Positions 42,311-53,724 of a stretch of DNA of 64,000 bases are shown piece by piece; position 1 is the first letter of the stretch, and each line of letters begins with the position of its first letter. Location: assembly GCA_032716605.1 (NCBI GenBank), contig CM064530.1, positions 7,583,658-7,647,657 on the forward strand. The letters run 5' to 3'. This stretch comes from Paralithodes platypus. Its lineage: Eukaryota > Arthropoda > Malacostraca > Decapoda > Lithodidae. The notes beneath the pieces are model-generated. The model had not been told where the DNA came from, did no database searches, and saw only the letters and a list, made by a program, of their open reading frames with translations. The position numbers and the translations under genes are program-made.

Positions 42311-42592
42311 CAATTGACCACTGGCAAGTTTCAGGCTATAAGGAAGTTAGAGCCGTTAACATCGATATTAAAGAGAAATGCAATGATATTTTGGGTTTCT
42401 GATGGATTAAAATTATAAGGTAAAACTTTCAAAATAAACAAACCAAAACTTGGACGAACACAGTATAAAGATCAATTTGGTTTCACATATTTATAAATGT
42501 ATTATGACCGTATTTTAGCTGATAATTCTACTAAATATTGATGGCCACAGCTCCAACTTCCTTGTAGCCTGAAACTCGCATGTGGTCAATTA
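42311..42592. mobile_element. Foldback MITE (family F), copy 1
   Basis: Arms of about 50 bp: CAATTGACCACTGGCAAGTT at the left and its inverted form CTCGCATGTGGTCAATTA at the right, both with the GGCTATAAGGAAGTTGGAGC core. Relatives are at 50955-51220 and 60347-60575. Confidence 0.85.
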
Positions 42593-43009
42593 GCTTAAAA
42601 TTGACCAGTACAATGTTAGGCCTGGCATGTCAAACTGAGTGAGTTGCGGGTGCCTTTAGGAGGACTTCTCAGTGATCGTGAGGCTACCATCCCATGAATC
42701 TTGTTCTGGGGCAGACCCAGCAGCTTCGAGACGCCCCACTTATTGATAGGATATTACCGGTATTGCTTTCATCATTTGTGAAAGTTTGTATGTTTGTGTT
42801 AGAAGTGCAGTTTAAAGGCAAAGTTCTTTCCTACCTATGCTACAAGTTAAATATAAGGTTACTGAAGCTTGAATTTATAATGTGAAACTTGCAAAATATA
42901 CAAAGCAAAACAGGGTCGACACAGTATAAAGGCAAAAGAACTCATCATAATTATGTTAACACCCCTTTCTTAACATTAATCATCAATTACAAACCTCAAT
43001 GCACTAATG
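42593..43009. other. Unassigned
   Basis: Includes a short block (AACTTGCAAAATATACAAAG, about 42886) that recurs near 47218, 51570 and 61976. No gene seen. Confidence 0.5.
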
Positions 43010-43075
43010 AAAGCGTATGGTCCTCCCGGGATTCGAACTCGGGAACAGCTTTATTCCTTCTTTCCTTTACCCTGC
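43010..43075 (-). mobile_element. tRNA-like fragment of a SINE
   Basis: On the minus strand it carries GAGTTCGAATCCCGGGAGGA, a canonical B box with T-arm, but no complete cloverleaf. Confidence 0.45.
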
Positions 43076-43633
43076 CACCCACACTATTTTGATAAGTTTG
43101 TTCAGACATTCAAGAAGTCAGTAGCCTTGGTTTGATAATCCACTTGGTTTTAGCTTCACTGCACAGGTAGAAAAAACTGGCTTTTGGTTGTACATAAGGA
43201 TACATATTGACAGAATACTATTGCAGTATAAAGGTGAATTGTGAGTGTTTTATATTGATGATAGGAATATATATTGACGAAGCAGCAAAGATTTATTATT
43301 ATTTTTTATATTTATTTAAGCGTGGTTTAGGAACGTTCATATTACAACTTATAACCAAATTACATAGTTAATTATAATATAGTTTTAATATATGGTATCA
43401 CAGTACTGTGCAGTACTCTGAATATTTGTAAAACTAGAATAGAAAGGCTATAGATATTTAAATAGAGGAAAGGAGATCTAGTTCAATTAATAATGAGCAT
43501 AAATTCATAATGTAGTTCAAAGTTCAATTAATTGCAAAGCCCTAAAGATTTTTGAAAATAACTACTTCGTAAACAAATATTCAATGTCTCCTTTCCCTCT
43601 ATATTTCATCTCAGCCATATGATGTACACCATC
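43076..43633. other. Unassigned AT-rich stretch
   Basis: No gene, repeat or element recognised. Confidence 0.5.
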
Positions 43634-43637
43634 TTAA

Positions 43638-44013
43638 GGGAGCCCACCTCGTTTTTTTTCCATTTCTCTCCCTCTCTCTTGGGCTTGTATCCATTCGGCC
43701 CCATTCAGCCTACTGTTTTAAGACGTTTACCCCCATCCAGGTGTCAGTGTTTTCCTGGCGAGCGGTAGTGAGCCAGCATATATATATTTTTGTTTTGACA
43801 GCAAGCTAGATTTGTACATTTTTCGATAGAAAAATTTCTCTGGCAAAGCCGGATTTCTCCACACGATGCTGGCTCGGTATCGCTCGCCAGGAAGAAATCA
43901 ACACCTGGATGGGGATAAACGTCTTAAAACAGTTGGATGAATGGGGCCGACTGGATACAAGCCAGGGAAAGAGAGAAAAGGAGAGAAAGATAAAAAAAAA
44001 ACGGTGACCCCCC
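43638..44013. mobile_element. TTAA-flanked palindromic MITE (family D), copy 1
   Basis: TTAA at 43634-43637 and 44014-44017. Strong long inverted arms (TTGTATCCATTCGGCCCCAT near the left, its inverse near the right, and the CTGGCGAGCG/CGCTCGCCAG pair). Sister copy 63332-63697. Confidence 0.88.
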
Positions 44014-44017
44014 TTAA

Positions 44018-44421
44018 GTGTTACCCATTTGCCATTCATTCATATCCCACCATTATTTATTACCACTAAGTTAATGTCTTCTATCCTTTGCATAAGCAGG
44101 CAAATATGTGCTATTGGTATTTGCGGACCTTATATCAAGAAAAGATTTATTCGTCCAATAAAAATACTGATTGAATGGGATTGAACCCTTTCCATATATC
44201 TATAAGATATGGATATGTAATTGCGCGTGTGAATTGAAACCAATCCTACTACTGTACTCCTTTTTCATTGGAAGCAGAAAGTTCACTAGATTCAACTTGA
44301 CATTGATAGGACAGGCTTGAATATATACTACAAAAACATGTACTGTAGGTAATTAAAGTTTTACTCAACACTTGATCAACATTATGCATATAAATAACCC
44401 TCATACTTCTCCTGCAATGGT
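44018..44421. other. Unassigned
   Basis: No gene or clear repeat seen. Confidence 0.5.
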
Positions 44422-44425
44422 TTAA

Positions 44426-45295
44426 CCCTTTCTCTGCGGGCTTATTTGCACTATTTAGGGCATATTCAGGCACTCCTGAATGATTAATCAAGCATCTGTA
44501 TTAAATGAACTGTATTCTGCCGAAAACTATGCGAAAACAGCTTCAAAATGAGACCAGAACTAGCTTCGTAGGTGGCGGGGTTCACCCGCAGCGTTGCCAT
44601 AGACATTCGGGAAAACTCGCTAATTATTAGCTCTCGCTCGCTCGGCAACACTGTTGTGAGACACCCGCACGAGACACAGTCTCCCTCAGTGAGCAGCTGG
44701 CTGCTCTGAGGGTCGGAGGGAGATCGCTCCCGCCCACTGACACTTGATTTCTACGGCTTTTACAGGCTTTTAACACCTTACGAGCGGCCTAGGCGGTAAT
44801 TTATATGTACCGCCCAGCGGGGTGTTTTTACCCTAAATAGGGTTGTTTACGTGATCATTTTCATACCTAAATAAGACCCAGAGCGTAAAACAAGTATCTA
44901 TCCCTGAAACAGAGCTTTCCAATGATACCCCAACCATCCTTGTACGACCACTGTTCTCTTGCAACGATCGCGCAACACGAGTGCAAAAACCATGTAATTA
45001 GGTACTTTCCCTACATAATTCCCTGTGTAGCGAGTGCGAGAGGGTGGGATTCATGTCAGTAGGTCCGCCGCGGTGGTCTGGAGCAGTCATACGCTTGCTA
45101 CGCTCCTCCTACCACTCATCTCTCTCTCTCAGCAACATTACGTGGTGAAAATGGCACACGACATAAGTTGTGAACCGCCATTTAGTCCATATTTATTTCA
45201 CACGACATAAGTTGTGCGCCGCCAAAGAAGGGTTAAAGCCTGGAAATTGCTGTAAATTGCCTATGCGTTCCAGAACGTCACCCACAGGGAAAGGG
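44426..45295. mobile_element. TTAA-flanked MITE with a second TTAA MITE nested inside
   Basis: Outer TTAA at 44422-44425 and 45296-45299; ends CCCTTTCTCTGCGGG and CCCACAGGGAAAGGG. The inner element occupies 44774-45232. Without the inner element the outer one is about 410 bp. Confidence 0.8.
44774..45232. mobile_element. TTAA-flanked MITE, copy 2 of the 836-1313 family
   Basis: TTAA at 44770-44773 and 45233-45236. The restored target is a palindrome around GGCTTTTAAAGCC. Homologous to 836-1313 over its whole length. Confidence 0.8.
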
Positions 45296-45299
45296 TTAA

Positions 45300-46154
45300 A
45301 TAGATTTTGTAGTGTGATGAGAGGGATGAAAGTTTCAGATTCTTGTAATGGAGTCCAGTGGCCCTCTCCCAGTGTTTATAATCATGATGCATTCTGCCCA
45401 TCATTAAATCAACTACTGTACCATGGTTAATATGTTTTTCTAAATCTTCTGCTAATTTTGTTTTGGAATGCAAGCGCGAGTGAAAAGGTCTTCAGTAGGT
45501 CCGTGTGGATAGCGACAGGGTATCAACGATCTCATAGCGATTCTTATTTCACGAATAGCAAGAGAGAAGCCAAGCCGCGATGCACTAAGCGTTGTTTTGA
45601 CTCCTGGCGCGTGGTGATCGTCGATCAGTACCAGACACTATTTTCCCGAAGCCATTGTTGTTTTGTTAGCTGCCTTTGTGTTCCTTTTTGCAATTTTGGC
45701 CTCCACCTCTAGGCAGGGTCAGATAGGCAGGCATGAAGGCAAGATCAAAGAAATAGCCTACCAAGAAGAGATGAAGGTTCAAAAGGACCCAAGAAGAGTT
45801 GTGAATATAAGAGGGGCAAGGCCAAGAAATAATACAGTGTGAAGCAGAAAAAGGAAACTATCAAACGTATCGAGGATGAAGTGAATGCTGTTCATTGCCT
45901 GATTTTTTTACTCATTACTTTGCTTTATTTACTTAGATTATGACGTTCAGTACTCTTATATATAATTGATCCATGACTTGTTTGATATAATTCCATGTTA
46001 GAGTACGTTAATTCATAGTTTTAGATAATTTACGCAGAAATACACACACACATAAAAAAGTTATGAATCACACATACATACAAGCACTCACGTGTTAGTT
46101 AAGAACTGTACGTACACATACATACAGACTTATGAACAGGTACAAACATACATG
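45300..46154. other. Unassigned
   Basis: Open frames in 45458-45712 do not resemble any known protein and are flanked by no clear splice sites. The rest is AT-rich. Confidence 0.5.
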
Positions 46155-46280
46155 TGGGCGGGCATTGTGGTGTGTTCCGCTTTGTGTCTGCCTGCTGAGA
46201 CCGAAAACTCTCCGGGAGGTTTGGGACATGGGGGTTGCTGGAGTCTCCTTGAGATCCTAGCATCTATTCTCTAAAACGGA
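46155..46280 (+). mobile_element. LINE 3' tail of the 20854-23267 family
   Basis: GTGTCTGCCTGCTGAGACCG and CTCTCCGGGAGGT match the 3' untranslated part of that LINE. Confidence 0.65.
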
Positions 46281-46819
46281 TGTGAGATATGTATTTTGTA
46301 TATTCTGTGATTGCCAACTTCAGCTTCGTGGATGTGTCGCTCTCACTGAATTTGATCTAATTTATACGATGGTCTAGGTAAGAGACAACACTGAGTGGAG
46401 GGGGCCTAGGGGATGCCACACAATCATGGCTGAAGCAAGTTGATCCATAATGCTACGAGGTAATTAGAAGGGAAAGAGTTGCACCAAAATATGATACGAA
46501 GGGGGGTTTGGCGTTATTTTTTTAAGCTTCATGGAAGTTTAGGAAGCAAACTTAATAGAAATGTTAATGGGATGTTTTGTTTCTGGAAGGTGCATGTATG
46601 TGTGTGTGTGTGCTGGCATAGGTTAAGTTTAGGTACATAAATTTAATGGTTTTGTATTTGGGATGGTTGTGGAGAAATGTTAGTACTGTATAATGTATTT
46701 ATTGTTTTTGTATTTGGGATAATTATGGAAAATGTAAGTGTTTTATATTTTTGAATATGTTAAGTGGATAGTTAATGTTTGTTTGTAAAGATGTTGGATA
46801 GTCATGAGTATTTACGTCC
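46281..46819. other. Unassigned
   Basis: Contains a TG-rich run near 46596-46612 and no gene. Confidence 0.5.
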
Positions 46820-46823
46820 TTAA

Positions 46824-47020
46824 CCACTTCGATACCTTTTTACCTTTGATTCTGGCTAATATTGGATGATTTTATGCAGATTATGAAGGACCTATGGTAC
46901 TACGAGGGTATATTGAGATCGTATTTACCCATTTGAGTAGTATGGGTAGATTACAAACTAAAGAAAATTATCTAATGGTAGCCAGAATATGATGAAAATT
47001 ACGTAATGGTGGTGAAGGGG
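46824..47020. mobile_element. TTAA-flanked MITE (family G), copy 1
   Basis: TTAA at 46820-46823 and 47021-47024. Ends CCACTTCGATACC and GGTGGTGAAGGGG. About 200 bp. Confidence 0.82.
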
Positions 47021-47154
47021 TTAAGAATTAGGGATGGATAATAAGAGTTTTATCTTAAATAAGGGATGGTTTTGTATGTTGGCCAAGCATTCGGAGATAT
47101 TGGTTCCGTATTTATGTCTAGATACTAACGCCAGGTATATACAATGCAGGATGT

Positions 47155-47510
47155 CAAACGAAAGCGGAGTCCATTATTTGTACAGTAGTCATTAGTATTG
47201 TATAATTATAATGTAAAACTTGCAAAATAAACAACCAAAACTTAGACGAACACAGTAAAAAGACAAAAGAACTTCTCAAAATTGCCATGTGGAAACAATG
47301 CTTAAGTAAAATAATATAAATATAATATACAATAATAACAACTGAAAATTATACATATTATTTAAAGATAAAATTATGGTATATAGTTCAAAATATGTCT
47401 AAGGAAATGATAGAATGGCCAAGACAGTGCTATTTCATTTTCTTGTGTTCCTCCTCATATTCATTCAAGTCTTCAAACAATTTTGCTGCTGTTTGACACC
47501 CTGATATTAT
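47155..47510. repeat. Dispersed repeat 'E', copy 3
   Basis: Diverged relative of 42055-42245, bounded by TGTCAAACG and TTTGACACCCTG, with an extra inserted block (47215-47345). Confidence 0.55.
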
Positions 47511-47603
47511 GAGATGTGGTTATTGAGTAGAGGTGAACGGCTTACACTTATGTGCCGTCAGAAAACAAAATCGTGAATCTCGGGAAATACTGTGGTGTTT
47601 TAA

Positions 47604-47806
47604 CCCCTTCAGTACTGGTGCCGTTTTTTTCAATATATTCTGGCAACTAGTAGACGATTTTATTCAACTTAGGGAGGACGTCTACGCATAAAAGAGGCTT
47701 CAGGCTCAATCATTTTAGCTACTCTATATTCTTCCTAAGCTTTATGAAATCGTCTAAATGTAGCTGAAATTTAATACAATTAATGACATCACTGGTATTG
47801 AAAGGG
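47604..47806. mobile_element. TTAA-flanked MITE (family G), copy 2
   Basis: TTAA at 47600-47603 and 47807-47810. Ends CCCCTTCAGTACTGGTG and CACTGGTATTGAAAGGG. Confidence 0.85.
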
Positions 47807-47810
47807 TTAA

Positions 47811-49542
47811 TACTATTTAATCTTCATTGTTTGCCAACCTTTAGATAGTTACACAGTATAGAGATTTACCGGTACCCTTCTTCTTTAAATAATTGAGATT
47901 ATAAATAATGCACTTGTTGCTGGTGATCGATGGTTATTTTTTTATACTGTATATATTTTGGTTTGTTTTCCGAAACATAATTCAGCTTCATTTTTATTAG
48001 TAATCATTTCTAGTATTACTATTTTATTTTTATTGTATCCACTATTCAAAATTATTTATTCGTGCTTGAAACTCGTCAGATTTGGTCTGCAACCCGTCTA
48101 GGGGAGTAAACCTTATACAAATCCTTACTGTTCACCTAAGGGTGAAGCAGGTTGGTGGATAGACTATCCACCCACCACTGTTGAAAAAATTGTGCTAAAA
48201 AGATACATAGATGGCCTTGGAGTCAGACGCCCCTAAGTTAAGTGGCCAATCCTGTAAGTCCTTGAATAAATTGGCACAGGTTGTCATTCTCATGGGGGAC
48301 AGGTCCGCTTGGGGGTGTGATGTGTATGGTCACCCTCTTAAAGGGGAGTAAGGCATCTGGAAATTGATAGAGATAGATTATATTTATTAATGGGGGATTC
48401 AGAATTGGCAAATGACCGACTGACTTTTCTAGTGTGTTGTACTGATAAATTGCTCTATATTTACTATAGCTTACATACAGTGCATAATATATATTTACTA
48501 TAGCTTACATACAGTGCATAATATATATCGTATACTGTATTTATTTTTTTAATGTAATTTGGGAAACAAGTTGTGTTTCCGCAGAACAAAATCTATTGCT
48601 AAAAGGTTGCAGTAACCAACTTATATGGGGTGGATTGAGTTGCAAAATCAATATATATACTGTACGGTACTACCCATAACAAATATATACAGTAGCTAGA
48701 ATAATAAATTTAGTATTAACGAGTACAATCGTCGAGGTACATTGTAATAATAATAATACGGTCATTGGATTGCATTATAGCAGTGCAATTTCAGGAACCG
48801 TTAAATATTATTTAGGCTATCCACAAACTGTAACACCACAGAGGTGGCATCCTCCTCTGTCACAGCACCAATCACAAGACCATAGCTTTTCTTTAAAGAG
48901 AAGGGTCTTAAGCTTCCCTTTAAAAGATTAAACTGTGCAACTGTCTTATGGATTACTTATTGATTATATAACCTAGTGGCCAAATAGAAAAAGGGTCAAT
49001 CTGAGAGAAAACGTTCGGTAAAATAAGAAGGTTCACGAAACATAAGCTTTACAAGGCTTATTTTATGCTCTATCCTAGTTTTAACTGGCAGTCAGTGCAA
49101 CTCAATTAGAGATGAAGTAGTGAGGGTTCTCTATGGAAGATTAAAATTAAGCCTTGCTGTCCTATTACTGTAGCACTGATTGAATACAAAATTAATCTAA
49201 ATTTATTAATTTTCTCGGCACAGTATATTTGTTATCGATATTGCACACTATTTGAACAACCACATGGAAATTGGCTAGTGTACACTATTTCTCTCTCTCT
49301 CTCTAGGTTCTTAGTCTTACACTTTCCCTTAGGCTAGCTACTTAAAATGCCATCTAACCTCATGTCTTTGATATGCTGTATACTTCTATTATTATTTCCT
49401 TTATACTGTATTTTGTTTCCTTTCCAAATGTTAGTACTGTACATACAGTACATTGCGTGTTTGAGTGTAGCACATACAGTTGACCCAAAAAGTTGTGTCA
49501 TATTGCCAGGTATATTTATCATGATTTACAATTCAGCTGGTT
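47811..49542. other. Unassigned, long gene-free stretch
   Basis: AT-rich. Contains a direct repeat of ATATATTTACTATAGCTTAC (48448 and 48489), a TAA/ATA microsatellite (48747-48758) and a CT repeat (49289-49304). No exon is recognised. Confidence 0.5.
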
Positions 49543-50200
49543 GTTATTCTCGTTCCCTAGGCTCCCTGGCCAAACAGCCCTGAGTCCCTAAGGAAGACCA
49601 TGGCCATGATCGAGCTCTCAAGGAGTGTAGATTATGTTGTTGGCGTAAGTGATTTTGTAGAATGCGGTCTTTTTTGGTGTGTTTAATAGTATGGGGTGCT
49701 GTGTTGCATCCTGGGCAGGTGTCGACAACGGAGATATCAATTCTCTTCTGATAGCTCAGAAGATGGTGCCCACATCTCAGCCTGGCCAGGTGGACTCTGT
49801 CCTCGCAAAGAAGGAAGGAGTCCGAAGGATGGGTTTTGGGAGGTCGTGCCTGCAGCTTCGTGTTGTCTATGAGGGATTGGATGGAATGGTGAGAGATATA
49901 AGTATGGATGTGCTTCTGGAAGTTGGTTTGGGGTGGGCAGGGAAGGAGAGATGACAGTATTTGTGTGTGATATCGTCTGCTGGGTGTGGTTTTGATGTTC
50001 CTTGGTGTCTGTGGGTGTGCTGCCATGTAGTGTAGTGGGTGGTGTTAGTTTTTTGGAGGCTGCAGCCAGGAATTGAGTGCCTCTCATGTCCAGGTGGTCT
50101 TTGACTTTGAGGACTTTGGTTTCTTGATGTAGGTGTAGTAGCTGTGCAGCCTGTGATGATTTTTAGGGCTTTGTTTTGAATAGTCTGCAAGGTCTTGTAA
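49543..50200 (-). mobile_element. Jockey-like LINE fragment with a SINE piece at its end
   Basis: Bases 49543-49620 are a piece of the (AAC)n SINE. On the minus strand 50190-49620 encodes LQTIQNKALKIITGC, then in another frame VHLARLRCGHHLLSYQKRI and CPGC, as in the C-terminal part of Jockey/I-type LINEs. Frameshifted. Confidence 0.7.
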
Positions 50201-50468
50201 TGTGTTTCAACTAGGTTTGTTTATAGTGTTGTGTTTTTGTTCTTTTATTTTGCTAAATTGTTATTTCCACATAGTAATTTTGATTAGTTCTTCTGTCTTT
50301 TTATTGGATCGTTCCTGTTTTGGTTGGTTTATTTTGCAAGTTTATTATTGTAATATAATATTTATTGTAATGAAAACTAGATATTGTTTTTACATTTATG
50401 CTGCTTTGCCATGCTGTTTGGCCAGGTGAAACGGTGCTTCTATAAGGTGCCGCCCATTCTTACCTTAA

Positions 50469-50653
50469 CCCCTTCAGCACGATGAACCCTTTTTACCTTT
50501 TATTCTGGCAAGATTAGATGATTTTAAGAAGGACCACATCATTCAGTTGCTTTATTGAGATTGTATTTAGCCCTGAAGATCAATTTTAAGCTAAAGAAAA
50601 TTGTCTAATGGTAACCAGAATATGGTTAAAATTATGTCATCGTGCTGAAGGGG
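50469..50653. mobile_element. TTAA-flanked MITE (family G), copy 3
   Basis: TTAA at 50465-50468 and 50654-50657. Ends CCCCTTCAGCACGATG and CATCGTGCTGAAGGGG. Confidence 0.87.
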
Positions 50654-50954
50654 TTAAATACATTATTCTTCCAGTTTCATGTATTAATCTCAAACTGCAA
50701 TTCAAGATTAAAGCATATTATTTGACACAACTTTTTGCGCCAGCTGTAGAAATGATCACGGGTTATACACTACTTAATTTATATAATTAAAAATATGTTA
50801 AGCACAATCCATGTTGAGTTATTTAAGATAATTTTCTGCAATTTAGTCATCCCTCAGAATTATTTCTGTTACTACTCTTCCCTATTAGTAGTAGTAGCAG
50901 CACAGTGGAATAAAGTGTTCTTTCCTTTCACATAAACATTAATCTATCAGTGTG

Positions 50955-51220
50955 CAATTGACTACTTGCGAGTTTCGTTTTATAAGGAAGTTGGAACTGT
51001 AGATATCGATATTTAGTAGAGTTACCAGCTAAAATACGGTCATAATACATATATAAATACATACAACCAAATACGGTCATAATACATATATAAATACATA
51101 CAACCAAATTGATCATAATATTTATCCATCAGAAACCCAGATTATTATTGCATTTCTATTTACTATCGATGTCTACAGCTCCAACTTCCTTATAGCCTGA
51201 AACTCGCAAGTGGTGAATTG
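50955..51220. mobile_element. Foldback MITE (family F), copy 2
   Basis: Arms CAATTGACTACTTGCGAGTT and CTCGCAAGTGGTGAATTG. An internal 36-bp direct repeat (AATACGGTCATAATACAT block) is specific to this copy. Confidence 0.83.
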
Positions 51221-51224
51221 GGTC

Positions 51225-51410
51225 TGAGTACACTATTAGATTGATATCCAGTATTCGATGAATGGATATTAATCATAGTCATGTACTTAACCTTTAACTG
51301 TCTTGATGGTGTAATAGTTAGGGTGTTTAAAATCTGTATGTGGTATCCCAGGTTCGAATCCCGGGAGGATCACATGCTTTCATTAATTTCATTGGGAGGT
51401 GTTTGGTGTT
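51225..51410 (+). mobile_element. tRNA-derived SINE-like repeat, copy 2
   Basis: Bases 51301-51373 carry GATGGTGTAATAGTTAGGG (A box) and GGTTCGAATCCCGGGAGGAT (B box and T-arm). The acceptor stem does not pair, so it is not a functional tRNA gene. Confidence 0.7.
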
Positions 51411-51943
51411 GGGAGTGAAATTAATAAATTAGATTATATATATGTATGGGAAAAGCTGAGGTGCTAAACTTCTACTGGTAATTTAATCAATGGTAAATCT
51501 ATATTTTGTAATTGAAACGTAATGCAGCTTGTGAACAAGGGATTTGGAAATAGTTTACGTTGTTATAACTTGCAAACAAAGTCAAACCAAAACTGGGACA
51601 AAGACAATATAAAGTCAAAACCTGTCTAGAGATGGTGTAGATTATACTCTGTTTCTTTTCAGCTGACGGTAAATTTAATACCTTATCAGCTAATTTCTTG
51701 ATACTTAATGTAAAAATATGAAAATAGTATGTCTCTGCATCATATTAAGACCAAGTTTATATAATTAACACCCTATTTCACTACAAATTCTTCAAAATAA
51801 CTGAGAAATCTTGATGGGAACTTTGCAATTTACCATCAGTTGAAAAGAAGCAGACTTTAGTGAATAAAATAGTGTAATAATCGCCAGAATATAATTAAAA
51901 GAACGTCACCGGTATTGAAGGGGTTAAGTATGATCATAAGTTG
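51411..51943. other. Unassigned, with a family G end at 51895-51927
   Basis: The CGCCAGAATATAATTAAAAG and CACCGGTATTGAAGGGGTTAA stretches are the right end of a family G MITE whose left end I cannot place. Confidence 0.5.
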
Positions 51944-51990
51944 TTGTTGTTGTTCCCTAGGCTGCCTGGCCGAACAGCCCCGAGTCCTTA
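51944..51990 (-). mobile_element. 3' piece of the (AAC)n SINE
   Basis: GTTGTTGTTGTTCCCTAGGC followed by TGCCTGGCCGAACAGCCC. Confidence 0.75.
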
Positions 51991-52015
51991 AGTTGAGTGT
52001 GTTAAGGGGAGGTTT

Positions 52016-52308
52016 TCAGTTTGTTCCCTAGACCAACGTCAAGCTTGAAATTACACCCCCTTGACCCCCTTTCAAGATAAATTTGTAAATTTTTCAGTAG
52101 AAAAATTACCCGGCCACAGACTGGTTCCTCTTAAATTACAGGCTTGCTATCGCTCGCCAGGAAAACATTTAGACCTAAATGGCACGAAAAGTCTTAAAAT
52201 TGACAGAAATGGGCCCGGAGCGAACATCTTAAAATCTCAAGAGCAATGGGACTAAACATGAGGGAGAAAGGGGTCCAGAAAAAAAATCCCTCTAGTGGAA
52301 ACCTCTCC
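52016..52308. mobile_element. TTAA-flanked MITE, related to families C and D
   Basis: TTAA at 52012-52015 and 52309-52312. Ends GGGGAGGTTTTCAG and GGAAACCTCTCC. Internal CTATCGCTCGCCAGGAAAAC is shared with family D. Confidence 0.82.
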
Positions 52309-52312
52309 TTAA

Positions 52313-52711
52313 AGGTCTTGTATTTGGAAAGGAGAATGTTCCTCAGTTTTATTATTATATTTTTTATGATTTTTATTATAAACAACAGACCTATGAGAGT
52401 TCCGTATGGAGCTCAGTGGTCTGGTTAATCTGCTCTACATAACTAACTAACAACTGTTCCAGATACTGTGCTAAATGTCAAAATGCTAAGAATGTGAGTG
52501 CTGTACATTTATACATAGCTCTGTACAAATATATAGTGTTTTTATTACGGATCTGAATCTAGAAAGAGATATATTGTATTTATGATAGTCTACGTAGCCA
52601 ACTATAAACTGCGTCTCGGCAGTTGAACTCGACATTGTCACTCAATTCTGGTCTATGATAACAAAAAAAATCTTTCCAAGTATTTCAGGGCTTCCAAAAT
52701 TATGTACTGTA
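52313..52711. other. Unassigned AT-rich stretch
   Basis: No gene or element recognised. Confidence 0.5.
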
Positions 52712-52922
52712 CAGTCGTGCTAATAAGTGATGTCTCGGCACCAATTATGTTTTGATCAATAATTAGTATCAGCAATATGTAAGCTTAATTTTTTCACATC
52801 GAGTGAAATATACAAACCTGTTCCTACACTTACCCACCCTATTCAACATCTGACATACATTAATACTGCACAGAGCGAGCCAAACATAATGACAGCTGAG
52901 ACATGACTTATTAGCGCCACTG
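52712..52922. mobile_element. Pogo/Tigger-like MITE 3, TA-flanked
   Basis: TA at 52710-52711 and 52923-52924. Ends CAGTCGTGCTAATAAGTGA and the inverted ACTTATTAGCGCCACTG, with GATGTCTCGGC/GCTGAGACAT next to them. Confidence 0.75.
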
Positions 52923-53127
52923 TACATTGTTTGGTATTGTACTGTACTTTGTTTTGCACTAAAGCATCAACACTGAATACCATTTTGACTTGTCTTTCCT
53001 TTACCATAACCATAATGAGATATTACATTTATTCGTTAGCTATATTCTTCACATAATGGAGTCTAGTTGTCTTTCCTTTTCCATAGCGAGATATTATGCC
53101 TATCCATTAGCTATATTCTTCATCTAA

Positions 53128-53402
53128 TGGAGGGGCTGAGGAGAGTGTGGAAACACCCGGGACACCGAAGCACCTCCCAGGGCCCTGTGCCCCTTAACAG
53201 TTATGAAGAGAAAGTTGTGGGGCAAGGGAATATGTGACGCTTTGGCTCCCAGTCTGCCAACCTAGGTTGACAGTAGAGAGGTCAATCCACGGAAGAGACG
53301 CCGCCACTTGAGATCTAGAAAACATATAAGTGCAAGAAACAGTCAGAGTAAGCTATGGGTATGGCAGAAAATGCTTGACTCTCATTCTGATAGACCAGCC
53401 TA
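53128..53402 (-). mobile_element. (AAC)n SINE, copy lacking the tail
   Basis: Matches 20455-20715 closely, including ACGCTTTGGCTCCCAGTC and the CAGTCAGAGTAAGCTATGGG block. Confidence 0.8.
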
Positions 53403-53442
53403 TCATCAATGTTTACTGTTAGATGAACATACAGTGTTGCCT

Positions 53443-53513
53443 TAGCCAGGAATCGAGCCTGGGATCATCCTGTTGTGAGCTGAATGCACTAACTGTTGCA
53501 CCTTGTGGGGTAG
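53443..53513 (-). mobile_element. tRNA-like SINE head
   Basis: Minus strand shows GTGCAACAGTTAGTGCATTC (A-box region) and CCAGGCTCGATTCCTGGCTA (B box and T-arm). The acceptor stem is imperfect. Confidence 0.5.
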
Positions 53514-53724
53514 GAAAGTCATAAACTAGTACCGGTATTCTGAATTATTTTAAAGACAAAATGGTGATAATAGTAGTGATGATGACAGTAGAAATTATGA
53601 TGGTGACAGTAGTTTTATGATGGTGACAGTAGTATTGGTGGTGACCATAGTAACGATGATCGCAGAGTTGGGTATGATGTTTTTATTTCGGTTAAAGCGG
53701 CACTTCTACTCAAGAGCTGGGTAA

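Noticed and set aside
41198..43000. GNG10-like gene downstream of DNAJC25, as in vertebrates
   Set aside because: No G-gamma-like exon is visible on either strand in the next 2 kb or further.
45458..45712. 84-codon plus-strand frame
   Set aside because: No family resemblance, no splice partner, and it lies in sequence with ordinary AT-rich composition.
51301..51373. tRNA gene
   Set aside because: A and B boxes are good but the acceptor stem does not pair and the anticodon arm is degraded. The sequence recurs with a common leader at 36398-36590, as expected of a SINE.
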